A stretch of DNA of 64,000 nt from Pictodentalium vernedei (GCA_031216915.1 CM062296.1:795745473-795809472), one strand, 5' to 3'. Shown: positions 33,788 through 45,559, counted from the stretch's first letter. Numbers and translations: made by a program. Notes: generated by a model not told the origin, from the sequence alone.

Positions 33788-34299
33788 TCTGGCGTCAACA
33801 AGCGTCCCCTCCTTGAAGGAAGTCCGCTAATACGTTCAGATGACCCGGAATATGACAGACCGATAGGAGAACTTGATGTTCAAGTGCAAACAGAAAGATT
33901 CCTTCTGTTAACATGAATAACTGAATGGAATGATTGTCTCCCTAGTTCTGAAAATACGCTAATACCGTCAAATTGTCGGACAGAATTAGCACATGAGCAT
34001 TCTAAATAACGTTCCATCAAATAACGTAGCGCAAGCCAAAATGACATCATTCTTGATGTTAATGTGCTTAATTAGGAACTACGGATCCCAAAGACCCTGG
34101 CCCTTCAAATCCGTTGGGCTCAATGACACGACCCAACCTGTTTGACTGGCATCCGTCAAGACTGTAAAACTTGGATCCGGCAATTGCAGTGGAACTCCCT
34201 GAGTTAACCACTGAAAACCTGCCCAAGTCTGAATCTCTTATTCACTTGACAAGAAGATGTCCGTATCGAGCGAAAAAATCTTCACCCTTCAATTCTGGA

Positions 34300-35108
34300 T
34301 CAGAAGAAATTGGAGAGGACAAGTGCGTAGCCGCCCCATCGGAATAAAATCGCGGCAGCTCCACACAAACATATCAGTCTCATGAGATCTCTCGCCGAGA
34401 CCTTGTCTGAGCGAAGACAATAGTGAGCATAACTGATTAATTTCGCTCTGGGTAATGGCAAATGAACGAAAATGTGCGTTTCGAAGCTCAACCCCGGTGG
34501 GTGAATGACTTGGATGATACCAGATCCGACTTCTCCTCGTTTACTTATGAAACCGAGATGTCTGAGCAACAGAAGCAGATTCTGCACATCGTTCTGAAGC
34601 GTTAACTCATTGCCGTACCTCTAAAGAATGTCGTCCAGGTAGGCCGACGTTATCGCAGACGAATGAGCTCGGAAATGAGTCATTACCGAGTTCATTATTG
34701 GAGTGAAAGCCCAAGGGGCTAGATTCAGACCGAAGCACATTGCTCTGAACTGATACATGACTCCTATGATGAAGAAGCGAAGATACTTTCTGAACGCCTG
34801 ATGTACCATGATGTGAAAGTCCGCATCTTGAGATCTATGCACGTAGCATAGTCATACACCCGAATACTCGCTCTGACCGATCGGATGGACTCCATATATA
34901 AACTTGGAGCCACGATCAGCTTGTTTATCCAGCTCAGAATTATGAGTGGACGGAACGAGCCATCTGGTTTTGGAACCAGAAAAGGATGGTTGGAAAAACC
35001 TGGAAATTCCTGGATTTCTACGATCTCTATCGTGATCATTCCAGAAGAGACTGGACTTCTGATAGAAGCGAGCCTTTTTCCTGCTGACTTGATGGAAGCT
35101 GAGACCAT
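34300..35108 (-). pseudogene. DIRS-type reverse transcriptase, broken
   Basis: Minus-strand pieces in order: PFLVPKPDGSFRPLIIL (fingers), YMESIRSVRASIRVYDYATC then IDLK, HQAFRKYLRFF, FGLNLAPWAFTPIMNSVM, and the catalytic motif AYLDDIL (YxDD near 34630), then LQNLLLLLRHLGF-type thumb sequence and KVSARDLMRLICL. Such enzymes copy element RNA into DNA. Breaks: a 1-nt loss shifts frame just after IDLK (about 34835), and an in-frame TAG follows AYLDDIL (34621-34623). The residues match DIRS rather than LINE or LTR RTs (FGLNLAPWxF is diagnostic). Non-functional. Confidence 0.85.
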
Positions 35109-36639
35109 CTTGGACTCCGAGTTAATGGAGGTTTTCGTTTGAAGGACAATTTAGTCGTTCAGAAATCACCCCTCGAATCCAAGGGACGTCCGTAATCTAC
35201 TCCCAATTAATTGAGAAACTCGACAGTCTTCTGCTCACTAGTACATGATAGAGGTTAATACCATTACCTCCTGGTCCTGCAAGGCTTGCGGAAGGCGAAG
35301 CCATGTCCTCCACATCCCGCACCTCGCCCCATCGACGTAGGGGTGTCTGACCGGATGTCTCGGCCAGAATTACAGCCCCCTACCTGAGTCGCTACCCTGA
35401 CGGTCTCGAGAGTAAGACCTAGAGGACGCATAGGAACCTCTATAGGAACTTCCCTTGGACGTATTCATCCCAGAAGTGCCTGTCCTACTCTTCTCTGCTG
35501 AATCCGACTATATGGAAGCGGATTTGAACAGCAGAGAGTCTGAAGCTTTCTTAGTTATCTGATCATGGACTGCGGAAAGCTTGCCGTCGAAGAAAACCCT
35601 CCGGAGACCGAAGCGACTCTGAGAGAGTTTTTCACCTTACTATCCACACGCGTGGATGTAGCCAGGGCCGCGTCATGTCTAACCAACTCCATATTGCCAC
35701 TAAAAGGGCGGAGTTTACGTGAGGCCCTTGAAAGAACTCTTAAAGAGGTTGTACATCCTAGAATTCTTTTCCTTTAAGACATAATGATAACCCTCTGGTA
35801 AGGTGATCTGAGTACGATGATGTGTCTAAGCTGACCCTGCTAGACGATATTGTCGTTTACAACATCGTGGTTGGAATTGACATAGACGACGGTATAAACA
35901 ATACTAGGTCCTGACCTGGTCGTCTAGACGCAGAGAACTCTCAGAATGCTCTGTCCTGCCGTTACAAAATATTCCATAAATTGATGAAAGGCAGATGTAG
36001 AGCATTTGCCGATAAGAAACCTGACCTGCCCATTTAGGTAGCAAGTTATATAAATATAGCGTCATTCAACAGATCAAATGTCCGTGAGACATATCTGGAC
36101 TATGTCGGAAACTGAGGGATGATGTCCCCAAACCGATAAGAATTCTGAGTCCAGTGGCGCTATCAGTCTCTTATCCGGCAACGCAGCAATTTTTGGTCCG
36201 GAGGAACAACATCAGAAGATAATGCCGGATGCACTCTACGGCAATTATGTTGTTCCGAAAGGGAAAATACAACTCATCCGTATCCCTTTCACCAACCTGT
36301 CGGACCACTTGTAATTCTTGGTCGTCCATGCCTGAAGCTGCAGCGGAACGTACCAACCCAGCTTCCTCGGATAATTCTTAATCCGACAGAGTTACTGTCG
36401 GGTGCTGGGATGCTGCGATAATTTGTGCTATCTGCGATAGGAAGTCCGTAACGAAGGCCTATGGAGCTGCGGTCTTACAGAATTTAGATGCTAGAAGCTC
36501 CTTGGACGTTGATTCCTGCATATTTCTAATATGCAAACGTCCAGAGTATGAAGGCCTCGTATCCTTGGCTACCGGATGGCGTGACCTGTTCGCCGTAGAA
36601 TCCCTGGTCGGCGATGTTGGTTGAATATGACTGGTCACG

Positions 36640-37885
36640 TAGCCAAGGTGCGGTCACGTGTGCTGCCGTGAGGATGAGGAAGCCGAAAGAGCAGTCTCTC
36701 TGGACTGTCTATATAACGGAGCGACCCGAACGGTGGACGTATGCCCCGACTGAGAACGTTTTGTACCACAACATCTGTGCCAAGATGTTGTAGTATGAGA
36801 GAGGGTCCTCTCTCGCTCGCAGCCCGGATGGACCTGGATGAACTAGGAACCGGACTAATAGGCTTCCTCCGTACTATCCTAGTGTCCGTCGTCAATGGGT
36901 GTGCACATTGTATTTTATAGTGCTTGCATCACCCAAATTTCCTTCCTGGACCGCAACGGACGAACCCGGGTGCTGAGCCATTCGGTGAATGGTCGCGACA
37001 CCGGGCGAGCTAGCGGACGTCAAATCCTTCGATTGAACTAGCGAACTCCCGGGTAATTGACGTATCTGCATAAGCACTTTTGCCGCTAGCTCTTCATTTG
37101 CCTGTGACTCCTGAAGCACACTTTACGAAGACATCACGGTAACAACACCCTGTTCATGTTACTCTATGAGACCTGTGGAACCGCGGTCCTACATGAATAA
37201 TCCGCTGTAAGCTCCCGGGCCATTCATTCCTGCATTTATATAATACGCGAACGTCCCAACTGGAAAGGTCTCGTATCCCTGGCTAGCAGATGGTGTATTC
37301 CTTGGTCGGCGAAGCAGGAGCACCAGGGACATTCAATCCTGCATTTATATAATATGCGAACGTCCCCTGGAAATCTGTGGTCACATAGCCAAGGTGTGGT
37401 CATGTGTGTTGACGAGGATGAGTAAGCCAATATAACAGCCGCATCAGACTGTCATGCGACGGAGCGTCCCGGGCAGGAGTGGACGTAAGCTCCAACTAAG
37501 CGAACAAACATACAACAACATCGCGGCGCAGATGTTGATACAAGCGAGAGGAGGCCTCTCTCGCTCGCGGTCTGGGTGGACCTGGACGAGCTAGCTACCA
37601 AACTGACAGGTTTCCTCCGTACTATCTCGGATCCGTCGTTGCTGGGTGTGCACATCTGATGTTTTATAGTGCTCGCATCACCCAATCTGCTTCCCTGGAC
37701 CGCGACGGACAAACCCGGGTGCTGAGCCATTCTTTCCTGGTGAATGGTCGCGACACCGGGCGGACCAGAGGGCGATCAATGCCTTCAATCGAACTAGTGA
37801 ACTCCCGGCAATTGTCGTAATACCTTGAGCACTTCCCGCTAGCCCTAATATTGCAACGACAGAGACACACATGTTGAAGACATCA
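36640..37885. repeat. Tandem duplication of about 750-bp spacing in the presumed gag zone
   Basis: The segments about 36640-37135 and 37390-37885 align end to end: GGCTTCCTCCGTACTATC versus GGTTTCCTCCGTACTATC, CGGGTGCTGAGCCATTC at about 36968 and 37718, and ATGGTCGCGACACCGGGCG in both. They are diverged (perhaps one in seven bases differs). The minus-strand peptide MAQHPGxSVAVQ occurs in both. No recognisable gag motif. Confidence 0.75.
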
Positions 37886-38301
37886 CGGAAACATCACTCT
37901 GAATTCTGAAAAAGAAACTGATAATATAGAGTGACCCTACGGAGAGAACACCGTAATGGGCCCCTAACCGCTAACAAAATACCGTGACACACGTATCCAA
38001 CGTTGTCATATCAATCAACACACACAGAGCAAGAATTAGTGCGACTACATTGACTATAAGAAACACAATGAACCTGTGAATAAGAGGAAGATATCCTCGC
38101 ATTACAATTGAAGAATATTTTTTTCAACGTGAAAAAAAATACACAGTCATTATTAACCTTTGAAATAAATATACATATTATAATCCATTATAACATTTCA
38201 AAAGAAAATAATTTCCAAAAAAAAATTTTTGAAACATTTTTCAGAAGAGCCCAAGTTCCCAATGGGAACAATGAGCCCAAAATGGATCCCAAAAAAGCCT
38301 A

Positions 38302-38615
38302 CAGTTAAAACTAGAAGTCCTGTCATGAAATGTGCACAAATAGCATGTTGATATGCGCGTTAATGTACGCGTTAAGGCCCAAGTAAAGCTATCAAATTCT
38401 GTACATATGGCCTGTGCACAAGCAATGTTTCAGCCAATGGACCTTCGTGTAACCCGGAGGTCCATTGGCAGAAACATTGCATGTGTTTGCTATGAGTAAC
38501 CAAGAGAACCTGCCGTACTTTGGATGCCATTCGATATGGCAATTGCGCGCAATTCCAACGCGCAATTAAGCCTACATAAGCGCACTATTCATGACAGGAC
38601 TTCTAGTTTTAACTG
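38302..38615. mobile_element. TAG-MITE copy j (314 bp), inside the DIRS-type element
   Basis: TA-CAGTTAAAACTAGAAGTCCT ... AGGACTTCTAGTTTTAACTG-TA, perfect ends. It is younger than the DIRS-type element it interrupts. Orientation A. Confidence 0.96.
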
Positions 38616-39324
38616 TAAGTGTGGACAAAAATTTTAAAATCATTTAAAAAAATTAATGTAACACTTGCGGACAATATTAATGTATATTGCTATGAACTGA
38701 ACTACACAAAGGACAAGTAATCACTATAAGAAGTAACCGTTGTCAACATAGACAAAAAGTGTAAACAAACCGGAAACATGACTCCAGGCACTGATAAACA
38801 TGGCCCGAAATCAGTTACCAATTTAAACACTATCTGATGCAAAACAGAGACTTCTAGAGAAGAAACTACAGAAAATCAGATGGTAGAAGCAGACCAAAAC
38901 ACCTAACCACACAAGGGTGAGGACATAAACATGGGGAAGACAACAGAAAATAATTCTGTTTCCAAGCCAAAACTCCCAAGAAATTTTAGTAATAAACATT
39001 ACAAAAAATAAGCCAAAAGCATGGGAGAATAGCTAGGGGGGAATAAAGGAAAGGGAGAGAGGAAACACTAATTAAACAATGGAACATTCATAGCAAGAAT
39101 GACCACAACAAGGTCATGCCTCAAAAATAGGTAACATGAACAATTTTGTAAAATAATTATAAGTTACAGTCCTGAACATTTGTTTCCACTGTTTTTTCCT
39201 CTCCTCCTTCTATTTCCTCCTTATATCCACCATTTCTCTCATAATTATGTGTCTGGCATCCTTAAAACTGAGATTTACAAGCACAAATAACAGTGAAGTA
39301 TATCTGTATTGAGGGCCAAACAAA

Positions 39325-39527
39325 GAATGATAATTGCGCCAATTTCGAGACCTCCTTGACACTGCGCATGCGCAGGGGAGTAAAAGTATGGAGGACCATA
39401 TAGGACATGTAATTTTGGGTTTTAGATGCAAATTTTGGGGATAGGGGGGTAAAATTTGCGTTTGGCCCTAGATATTTTAGAGATAGCACCAGCTAAGTCT
39501 GGGTGATTGGTGCAGTATAAAAATACA
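39325..39527. repeat. DIRS-type inverted terminal repeat (high-coordinate end)
   Basis: AATGATAATTGCGCCAATTT ... AGATAGCACCAGCTAAGTCT then GGTGCAGTATAAAAA, inverted relative to 32211-32417, sharing CTGCGCATGCGCAG. Identity with the other ITR is high by eye. Confidence 0.85.
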
Positions 39528-39761
39528 GATTTCTGCATCGTCGGTACAAAATGGCGACTGGCAGCCATCTTGAATTTCGGACCGCACCCCAAAACACTCG
39601 TTCTCGACCCACGGTCATAACAAAGGTACCCAAGAAGTTTGGTAAAGATCGATTCATAAATACAGCCTCTAGCCCGAGCCGTATCCAATTGTTGACGTAC
39701 GGACAAAGGACGACGGCCATGACAAAAGCTCAAATTTGGCTTCGTCAAAGTTGAGCTAATA
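39528..39761 (+). repeat. Family B copy B2, right part
   Basis: Family B resumes with GGTACAAAATGGCGACTGGC and runs to the 3' end: ACGGACAAAGGACGACGG, then AAGCTCAAATTTGGCTTCGT and CAAAGTTGAGCTAATAA. Together with 30604-32192 it makes one element of about 1.8 kb split by the DIRS insertion. Confidence 0.85.
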
Positions 39762-40632
39762 AAAATAGGACATCAGCACAAACAAGTTGACAATGATCAA
39801 AGATGCCGTGCTGTTTACTTGTTCCTGCTGATGTCAGATTTCATAGAGTCACCACATGGCATGTGTGCCTTTAGCAGCTATCTTGGGGAAGATCAGACCA
39901 ATCAATGAAATTAGATCATTCATGATTCCTGCCAATCATTGTGGCAACTTATTAAGCTTGTTACTGCTTGTATGAGATCATGAATCAAACATAGATACAA
40001 ACAATTTTGATCCTGTGGTGTTCCATGTAACCATCAACACAAACCGATGTTCAAGCACTTCTCTCGATGGTCAGCCGATGGCTTAAAATCGACCGACATT
40101 AAATGTGATTACCGAACATCGGTTAATCACTAAATGGATTAAGGGGGGAAGAAAAGGCAATTTGAGCTCAATGAAAAACAGTTAATTTAGGTCCAGTACA
40201 CAAGTCACTCTTTTCTGTGAGAAGGAAGGAGGGGGAATATAGAGACTGTGACCTACTGGATCACATAATTTAGGTCCAGTACACAAGTCACTCTTTTCTG
40301 TGAGAAGGAAGGAGGGGGAATATAGAGACTGTGACCTACTGGGTGATGGGAGGGGGGGGATACACTATATTGTCATGATCAAGATTTCATATTATTACAG
40401 AGAAATTGATAATCTCCTTTCAACCAAGTCAATTATATTAACTTAACCAGACCCAAAGACAGTACCCCAACTAAGTTTTTTTTTTTTTTTTTTTTTTTGC
40501 TTCCAAATCATAGCTTATGGCTCGATGCATGATGGGCTCATTCCAGTGGGGTGGGATGGGGTTGGGTGGTGGCTGAGGGCTCGAACTAAGTTCTAAATGC
40601 AAAAACGTGAAAAAATAATAAAATTTGAATAG
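39762..40632. other. Unrecognised DNA with an 83-bp tandem duplication
   Basis: 40183-40265 is repeated at 40266-40340, identical over about 75 bases (AATTTAGGTCCAGTACACAA start). A T-run at about 40477-40498 precedes a fragment (AATCATAGCTTATGGCTCG) related to the piggyBac-like hairpin core. No gene seen. Confidence 0.65.
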
Positions 40633-40635
40633 TAA

Positions 40636-41038
40636 GGCCACACAAAGTAGATCTTCTGTTTCTCAGGCCATTATTTGTGAAATTGCATGCGAGCAACGTT
40701 TTTTTATTTTATTTTTTATTTCAGTAATTACTTTTTTGCCATCAAAAGTTCATGTTCTTGGTTCAAGTTTTAGGCCTCATAATCTACAGAATAGCATGGG
40801 TGGTGGTGTATTTCATCCCTTGAGTGCAAGAAGACTTTGCAATGCTAAAGCACTGCAAAGCCTTCTTACACTCAAGGGACAAATTCATCAATTTTTTTAA
40901 CTTGGGTAAAATATCAGACATAAACCATTTAATTTTCATTTTTTTTTAAGTTTAAATTGGTTATAAAAAGAGAGCATGTGGCAGCCAAAAGGACCATGCG
41001 GGAGGGCCTGAGAAACAGATTTTTTATTTTTTTAGGCC
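40636..41038. mobile_element. PIF/Harbinger-like MITE, copy 3
   Basis: TAA at 40633-40635 and 41039-41041; ends GGCCACACAAAGTAGAT and ATTTTTTTAGGCC; inner CTGTTTCTCAGGCC and GGCCTGAGAAACAG. Central hairpin CCCTTGAGTGCAAGAAG / CTTCTTACACTCAAGGG. Confidence 0.86.
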
Positions 41039-41136
41039 TAAGTTTAGTGTTTACACGATTGGCAAGTCAAAAAGTGGACAAATGTCCTCAAGACAAAAGC
41101 CCTCAAGGAAAATGGCAAGGGGTGACAAAAACCCTA

Positions 41137-42959
41137 AATGAAGTGTCAATGACTCAGTAGATCAACTTGTTAACACATGTACATGTATAGTATGTGACAC
41201 AGCAATGACAAACATCTAGGTAATGACCTGATAACAAAGGTACATATAAAGTATTGTAACGGTCTGTACATAAATACTGACCATAGCCTGTAACAAATGT
41301 ATAGGTAAAGTATTGTAAAGCTGGGTGACAGTCAGATTCTAAACTAGAAAAGAAATCTTTGAGTCCCAGTGTGGGTCTGACTGAACCCCAAAATATTTGT
41401 TCTCATAGCACAGTGATAACAAAGGCAACCCAAAACACACTCGTTCATGTCCCAAGGTGATAACAAAGCTACCAAGAAGTTTCGTGAAGATCAGTTCATA
41501 AATACAAGCCATATAGAAGTTGTGACAAAAAACTGATTGGACCTAATTTCGGTACAAAATGGCCACTGGCAGCCATCTTGAATTTTGGACTGCACCCAGA
41601 AACACTCTTTCTCGTCCCAAGGTGATAACAAAGGTGCCTAAGAAGTTTCGTGAAGATCGGTTCATAAATACAGCCTCTAGCCCGAGCCGTATTGACATGT
41701 GCACTTACTGTGTACAAGTAGTACTGAATAAATCAAAGTTCATCTAATTTGCATAATTTCTGCACGAGAAAAAACTTGTACTATATGTGATGTATTCCAT
41801 GTTACTAAACATTCATACAAAAATTTATTCAAATCAGAACTTTCATACAGAAGTTCTGTACAAAAAACTGATTGCACCAATTTTGGTACAAAATGGCTGC
41901 TGGTGGCCATCTTGAATTTTGGACCACACCCAAAAACACTCGTTCTCATCCCACAGTGATAACAAAGATACCCAAGAAGTTTCGTAAAGATCAGTTCATA
42001 AGTACGGCCTCTAGTCTGAGCCATATAGAAGTCATGTACAAAAAACTGATTGGACCTAATTTCGGAACAAAATGGCCACTGGTAGCCATCTTGAATTTTG
42101 GACCGCACCCAAAAACACTCGTTCTTGTCCCAAGGTGATAACAAAGGTACCCAAGACATTTCATGAAGACTGGTTCATAAATACAGACTCTAGCCCGAGC
42201 CGTATTGACATGTGTACTTACTATGTGTAAGTAGCACTGAAAAAATCAAAGTTCATCTAATTTGCATAATTTCTGCACGAGAAAAAAACCTGTATTATAT
42301 GTGATGTATCCCATGGTACTAAACATTCACACATAAAATTATTCAAATCAGCGCTTTCATATGGAAGTTCTGCGCAAAAATCTGATTGCACCTAATTTTG
42401 TACAACAAAATGGCTGCTGTCGGCCAGCTTGAATTTAGGACCGGATCCAAAAACACTTGTTCTCGTCCCACGGTGATACCAAAGGTACCCAAGAAGTTTG
42501 GTAAAGATTGGTTCATAAATATGGCCTCTAGCCCGAGCCGTATTGGCATTTGCACTTGCAGTGCTGAAAGTAACACTAAATACATAATAGTCTAATTTGC
42601 ATAATTTACGCACGAGAAAAAAACCTGCATTATATGTGATGTATCCCATGGTATTAAACATTCATACAAAAATTATTCAAATCAGTGCTTTCATATGGAA
42701 GTTCTGTGCAAAAATCTGATTGCACCTAATTTTGTACAAAATGGCTGCCAGCGCCCAACTTGAATATCGGTTCGGACCCCAAAACACTCGTTCTCGTCCC
42801 ACAGTCATAACACAGGTACCCCAAGAAGTTTCGTAAAGATCGGTTCATAAATACGGCCTCTAGCCCGAGCCGTATTGAATTGTTGACGGACAGACGGCCA
42901 GACGAAAGACTGGCCATGGCATAAGCTCAAATTTGACTTACGTCAAAGTTGAGCTAAAA
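41137..42959 (+). repeat. Family B copy B3, complete
   Basis: 5' AATGAAGTGTCAATGACTC then AGATCAACTTGTTAACAC; 3' AGACGGCCAGACGAAAGAC, AAGCTCAAATTTGACTTACG and CAAAGTTGAGCTAAAAA. About 1.82 kb, uninterrupted. Units with ACAAAATGGC recur from about 41556. The minus-strand frames here are artefacts. Confidence 0.88.
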
Positions 42960-42988
42960 ATGACAAAGGTGGACAAAAGTCCTCATTC

Positions 42989-43020
42989 TTTTTTTTTTTT
43001 GGGTGGGGGGGGGGGGGGGG
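42989..43020 (+). repeat. Homopolymer tracts T12 and G16
   Basis: T-run 42989-43000, then GGGT and a G-run 43005-43020. Simple sequence; lengths uncertain. Confidence 0.85.
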
Positions 43021-43154
43021 CCTTCTTTTAGAAAAATTTATATTTGGGATTGTAAAGAATACATCACAGTTCGTCACAGGAAAGATGCAAAATAACTATA
43101 TAAACATCATAAGTTTTAATGGCTTTAGGTTTGCTGTTGTTGGATGTATTTCAA

Positions 43155-43425
43155 GTCAACCCTTTACTTAATGCAACTATAAAAAAAAACCAGCAACGTC
43201 CACAGAAAATGTCACCGATATTTTTTTTCATTGTTTGTCTCTAAAACATAGAATATGACCACTCATTTGGATGAGTATATTGTGTTTCATGTGAATGAGG
43301 GATCATAAGCTATGTTCTGGCAGCAAAAAACAAAATTATGAAAATTTCCAGTTATACGAGGACGTTTTTTACCAGTGCCTTCTATTATTTAGGTTATGTA
43401 AAGCATTTTGTTGAATAATAGCCTA
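43155..43425. mobile_element. Diverged piggyBac-like hairpin element
   Basis: TCAACCCTTTACTTAATGC on the left and AGGTTATGTAAAGC on the right resemble the ends at 19187-19743. The centre (GTCTCTAAAACATAGAATAT / CATAAGCTATGTTCTGGC) is the same hairpin type. TTAA duplications are not preserved. Confidence 0.5.
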
Positions 43426-43764
43426 GAAATAAAACAAATAATTTTTTGAGGGCTTCTGCCCAATCATGTCATTTTTCTTGAGGGCTTTTGTCCTGTGACT
43501 TTTATTTTAAGGGCTTTTGCCCACAGAGCTTTGGTCTTGAGGTGTTTTATCCTGCACCCATATGGTTAGTATATACAGCATGCTTTTACATTTTCTTTGC
43601 TTTTTCGATATTTAATATCTCTACTGAATCATCTACTGAATCAACCCATCGAGAATATAAATGGTATATATATAATTGGATAAATATACCACGACATGTT
43701 CAAACATTTAAACTGTTTATTTTTGCATATTCTATTTTTTCAGAATTTTTTTTTTTTTTATGTC

Positions 43765-44455
43765 AAGCTTCAATGAGAGTCTTGTGATTCTCTGTGCCAT
43801 TTTCTTCTGATCTGGTGTAATTTCATATTTGAAATCACCCAGTCCTTTAGGACTAGTGGTTGTCATGTCAAACAACTTCTCTTTTGAATAACTAGTGATA
43901 AATTCTACATGAAAATCAGGTGCAATATAATTCAGATTATGTCTGTAAAGTAGGGCTGTCACGATTTTTTAATTTAGGAATCGATTAATCGTCGCAAATA
44001 ATCTCTTTGAAGTCGATAAAAATGAAGTTGAAGTCAGTTGACCTACCTCAAGTAAACAACGAAGACGATCCTCTTTTAGTTACATTCAAAGCTTTGATGT
44101 TCTGAACTTTTGAACCATCAGTGTAATAATCAAGACCGGTTGGCAGTTGCTTCCCACAGCTTCTTGAGGTTTAACATCGATGTTCTTAACTCTTTACCTT
44201 TAGAAACAATATTTTTATCATCAAATTTTCTTTTAGTTATTAAACGTCTAAAACGGGATACAATTTACCGATTATTCGACAACGAAAAATACTAATCGAT
44301 TTCGCAGTGACCGATCAACAATCGATTAAACGATTAATCGTGACAGCCCTACTGTAAAGACTTGGTGAAAGATCCCAAATGTCTGTTCCTTTCAACTAGG
44401 ATGAATGCCCTACTCCTGCGACAAACATTGGATGATTTGAGCTTCCTGAGTTCAT
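43765..44455 (-). pseudogene. Decayed coding exon, family not recognised, split by a hAT-like element
   Basis: Read on the minus strand with the 43951-44351 insertion set aside, a frame runs SGSSNHPMFVAGVGHSS, a TAG (44396-44398) probably replacing tryptophan, LKGTDIWDLSPSLYRH, then across the insertion point NLNYIAPDFHVEFITSYSK, FDMTTTSPKGLGDFKYEITP and MAQRITRLSLKLD. The composition is convincingly protein-like and the frame holds on both sides of the insertion, so it was once coding. A possible splice acceptor (GACAAATGAACTCAG) precedes the start. After LKLD the strand has a run of A (T-run at 43746-43759) rather than a splice donor, which could mean a retrocopy tail. I do not recognise the protein. 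A stop codon and the insertion make it non-functional. Confidence 0.6.
43951..44351. mobile_element. hAT-like non-autonomous element (401 bp), 8-bp TSD CTGTAAAG
   Basis: Ends TAGGGCTGTCACGATT and AATCGTGACAGCCCTA, with further GATTAATCG/CGATTAATC repeats inside. CTGTAAAG occurs at 43943-43950 and 44352-44359, a perfect 8-bp target duplication as expected of hAT. No transposase. It interrupts a former coding exon. Confidence 0.93.
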
Positions 44456-45445
44456 TTGTCAAAAATGTCAAAAAGACAAAAGCAAGGGGTTATCATTTAT
44501 TATGGGGATGGTCTACTCCTTCCACTAATATTTGATTTCAGCTATCTCTCCCCTCCCCTCCCCAACCCACCCCCATTGACGTCCAGATTTGACACGGTTC
44601 AATCTGCTCTGCAAGTATGTTTTTAACTTGAAAACAAATAATGCTTTGTATGCTCTTTAAGGTTGCATTTGTGTCTCATTAACTGTGTCGAATATGTGGG
44701 GGGGGGGGGGGGGGGGGTGCTGGAGGAGCCTCTCTTTCAAGTAAGCCCCCATCAAATGGCAATGTCAAAGAATGGTCGCAAAGCAGCAAATGTTAAACAC
44801 TTAACATGCCATTCATATTATTATTCTTTAACTTTTTGCAACTAGAGCATAACACGTGGTTTCGATTTCGGTTTTCATTGTACAAACATAACAATACATG
44901 GCATATGCATAAAGGAAGATGTATTTGCCTGCCTTCTAGGGCAACACACCTGTGTAATATACTGGGACTCTTGATTTCCTGAGCATAATGTATTTGCATA
45001 AATTATCTCAAGAATGATTTTTGCCTTGAGTCTGTTGCAAAATTAGTCCCCCCCCCCCCCCCTAAATATCTGTGTTTAGGGTAACCCGAACCGACTCTAA
45101 AAAATTATGCCAACCATAAAAATTTTGTTGAGTAACAGTCGCTCATATATGTCATTGTAACCCTAAATTTCCATCCAACTTCAACTGTGATTTTGATGCT
45201 GACTTTGGAGTTCATGCTTTCAAAATTATCATTATAAATGTGGAACAAGTTCCAGTTCTGGAAAAGAAATTGGATTTGCTAAGCAGATGAACACTCAAAA
45301 CATGAGGCATGACAGGGATTCTTTTGGGTGTCTACAGGGGCCGAGTATGGGCCCCTTTCCCAATGGCATTTGGGTATGATTTTCCCAGTTCCCAACCCAA
45401 AATTTTCCAATCTCAGTTCCCACTCAGAGAAAAATTTAATGCACA
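44456..45445. other. Unrecognised DNA with G and C tracts and repeat copy 2
   Basis: Contains a G20 tract (44698-44717), a C15 tract (45048-45062), and at about 45064-45165 the second copy of the TGTGTTTAGGGTAACCC repeat (first at 29422). No convincing gene. Confidence 0.55.
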
Positions 45446-45447
45446 AT

Positions 45448-45541
45448 TGGCGTCCGGAAACTGGGTGGTTGTAAGGCCTCAGAAAACCATTGGTTTTTCT
45501 GAGGCCATTACAAACACCCAGTTCCGGACACCAACTGTATC
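45448..45541. repeat. Imperfect hairpin
   Basis: GGCGTCCGGAAACTGGGTGG ... GGCCTCAGAAAA pairs with TTTTTCTGAGGCC ... CACCCAGTTCCGGACACC. Stem about 40 bp with a short CCATTGG centre. Probably a small fold-back element. Confidence 0.75.
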
Positions 45542-45559
45542 TTAAATTTAAATTGCCTA

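Larger units (their letters stand above)
32193..39527 (-). mobile_element. Degraded DIRS-type tyrosine-recombinase retroelement
   Basis: Inverted terminal repeats of about 200 bp (32211-32417 and 39325-39527), a nearby internal complementary region, and a DIRS-like reverse transcriptase/RNase H on the minus strand together identify a DIRS1-type element. It lies inside family B copy B2. Reading on the minus strand: right-hand ITR, a presumed gag zone (about 38000-35200, no intact frame), RT (35108-34300), RNase H region (about 33787-33540), remainder to 32590, then ICR and ITR. I could not find a tyrosine recombinase or methyltransferase domain, and all coding parts have breaks. It carries TAG-MITE j and internal duplications. 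It is an inactive relic. Confidence 0.82.

Noticed and set aside
34885-35777. Plus-strand frames in the DIRS region (34885-35142 and 35565-35777)
   Set aside because: They are antisense to the RT and presumed gag zone and have no recognisable domain.
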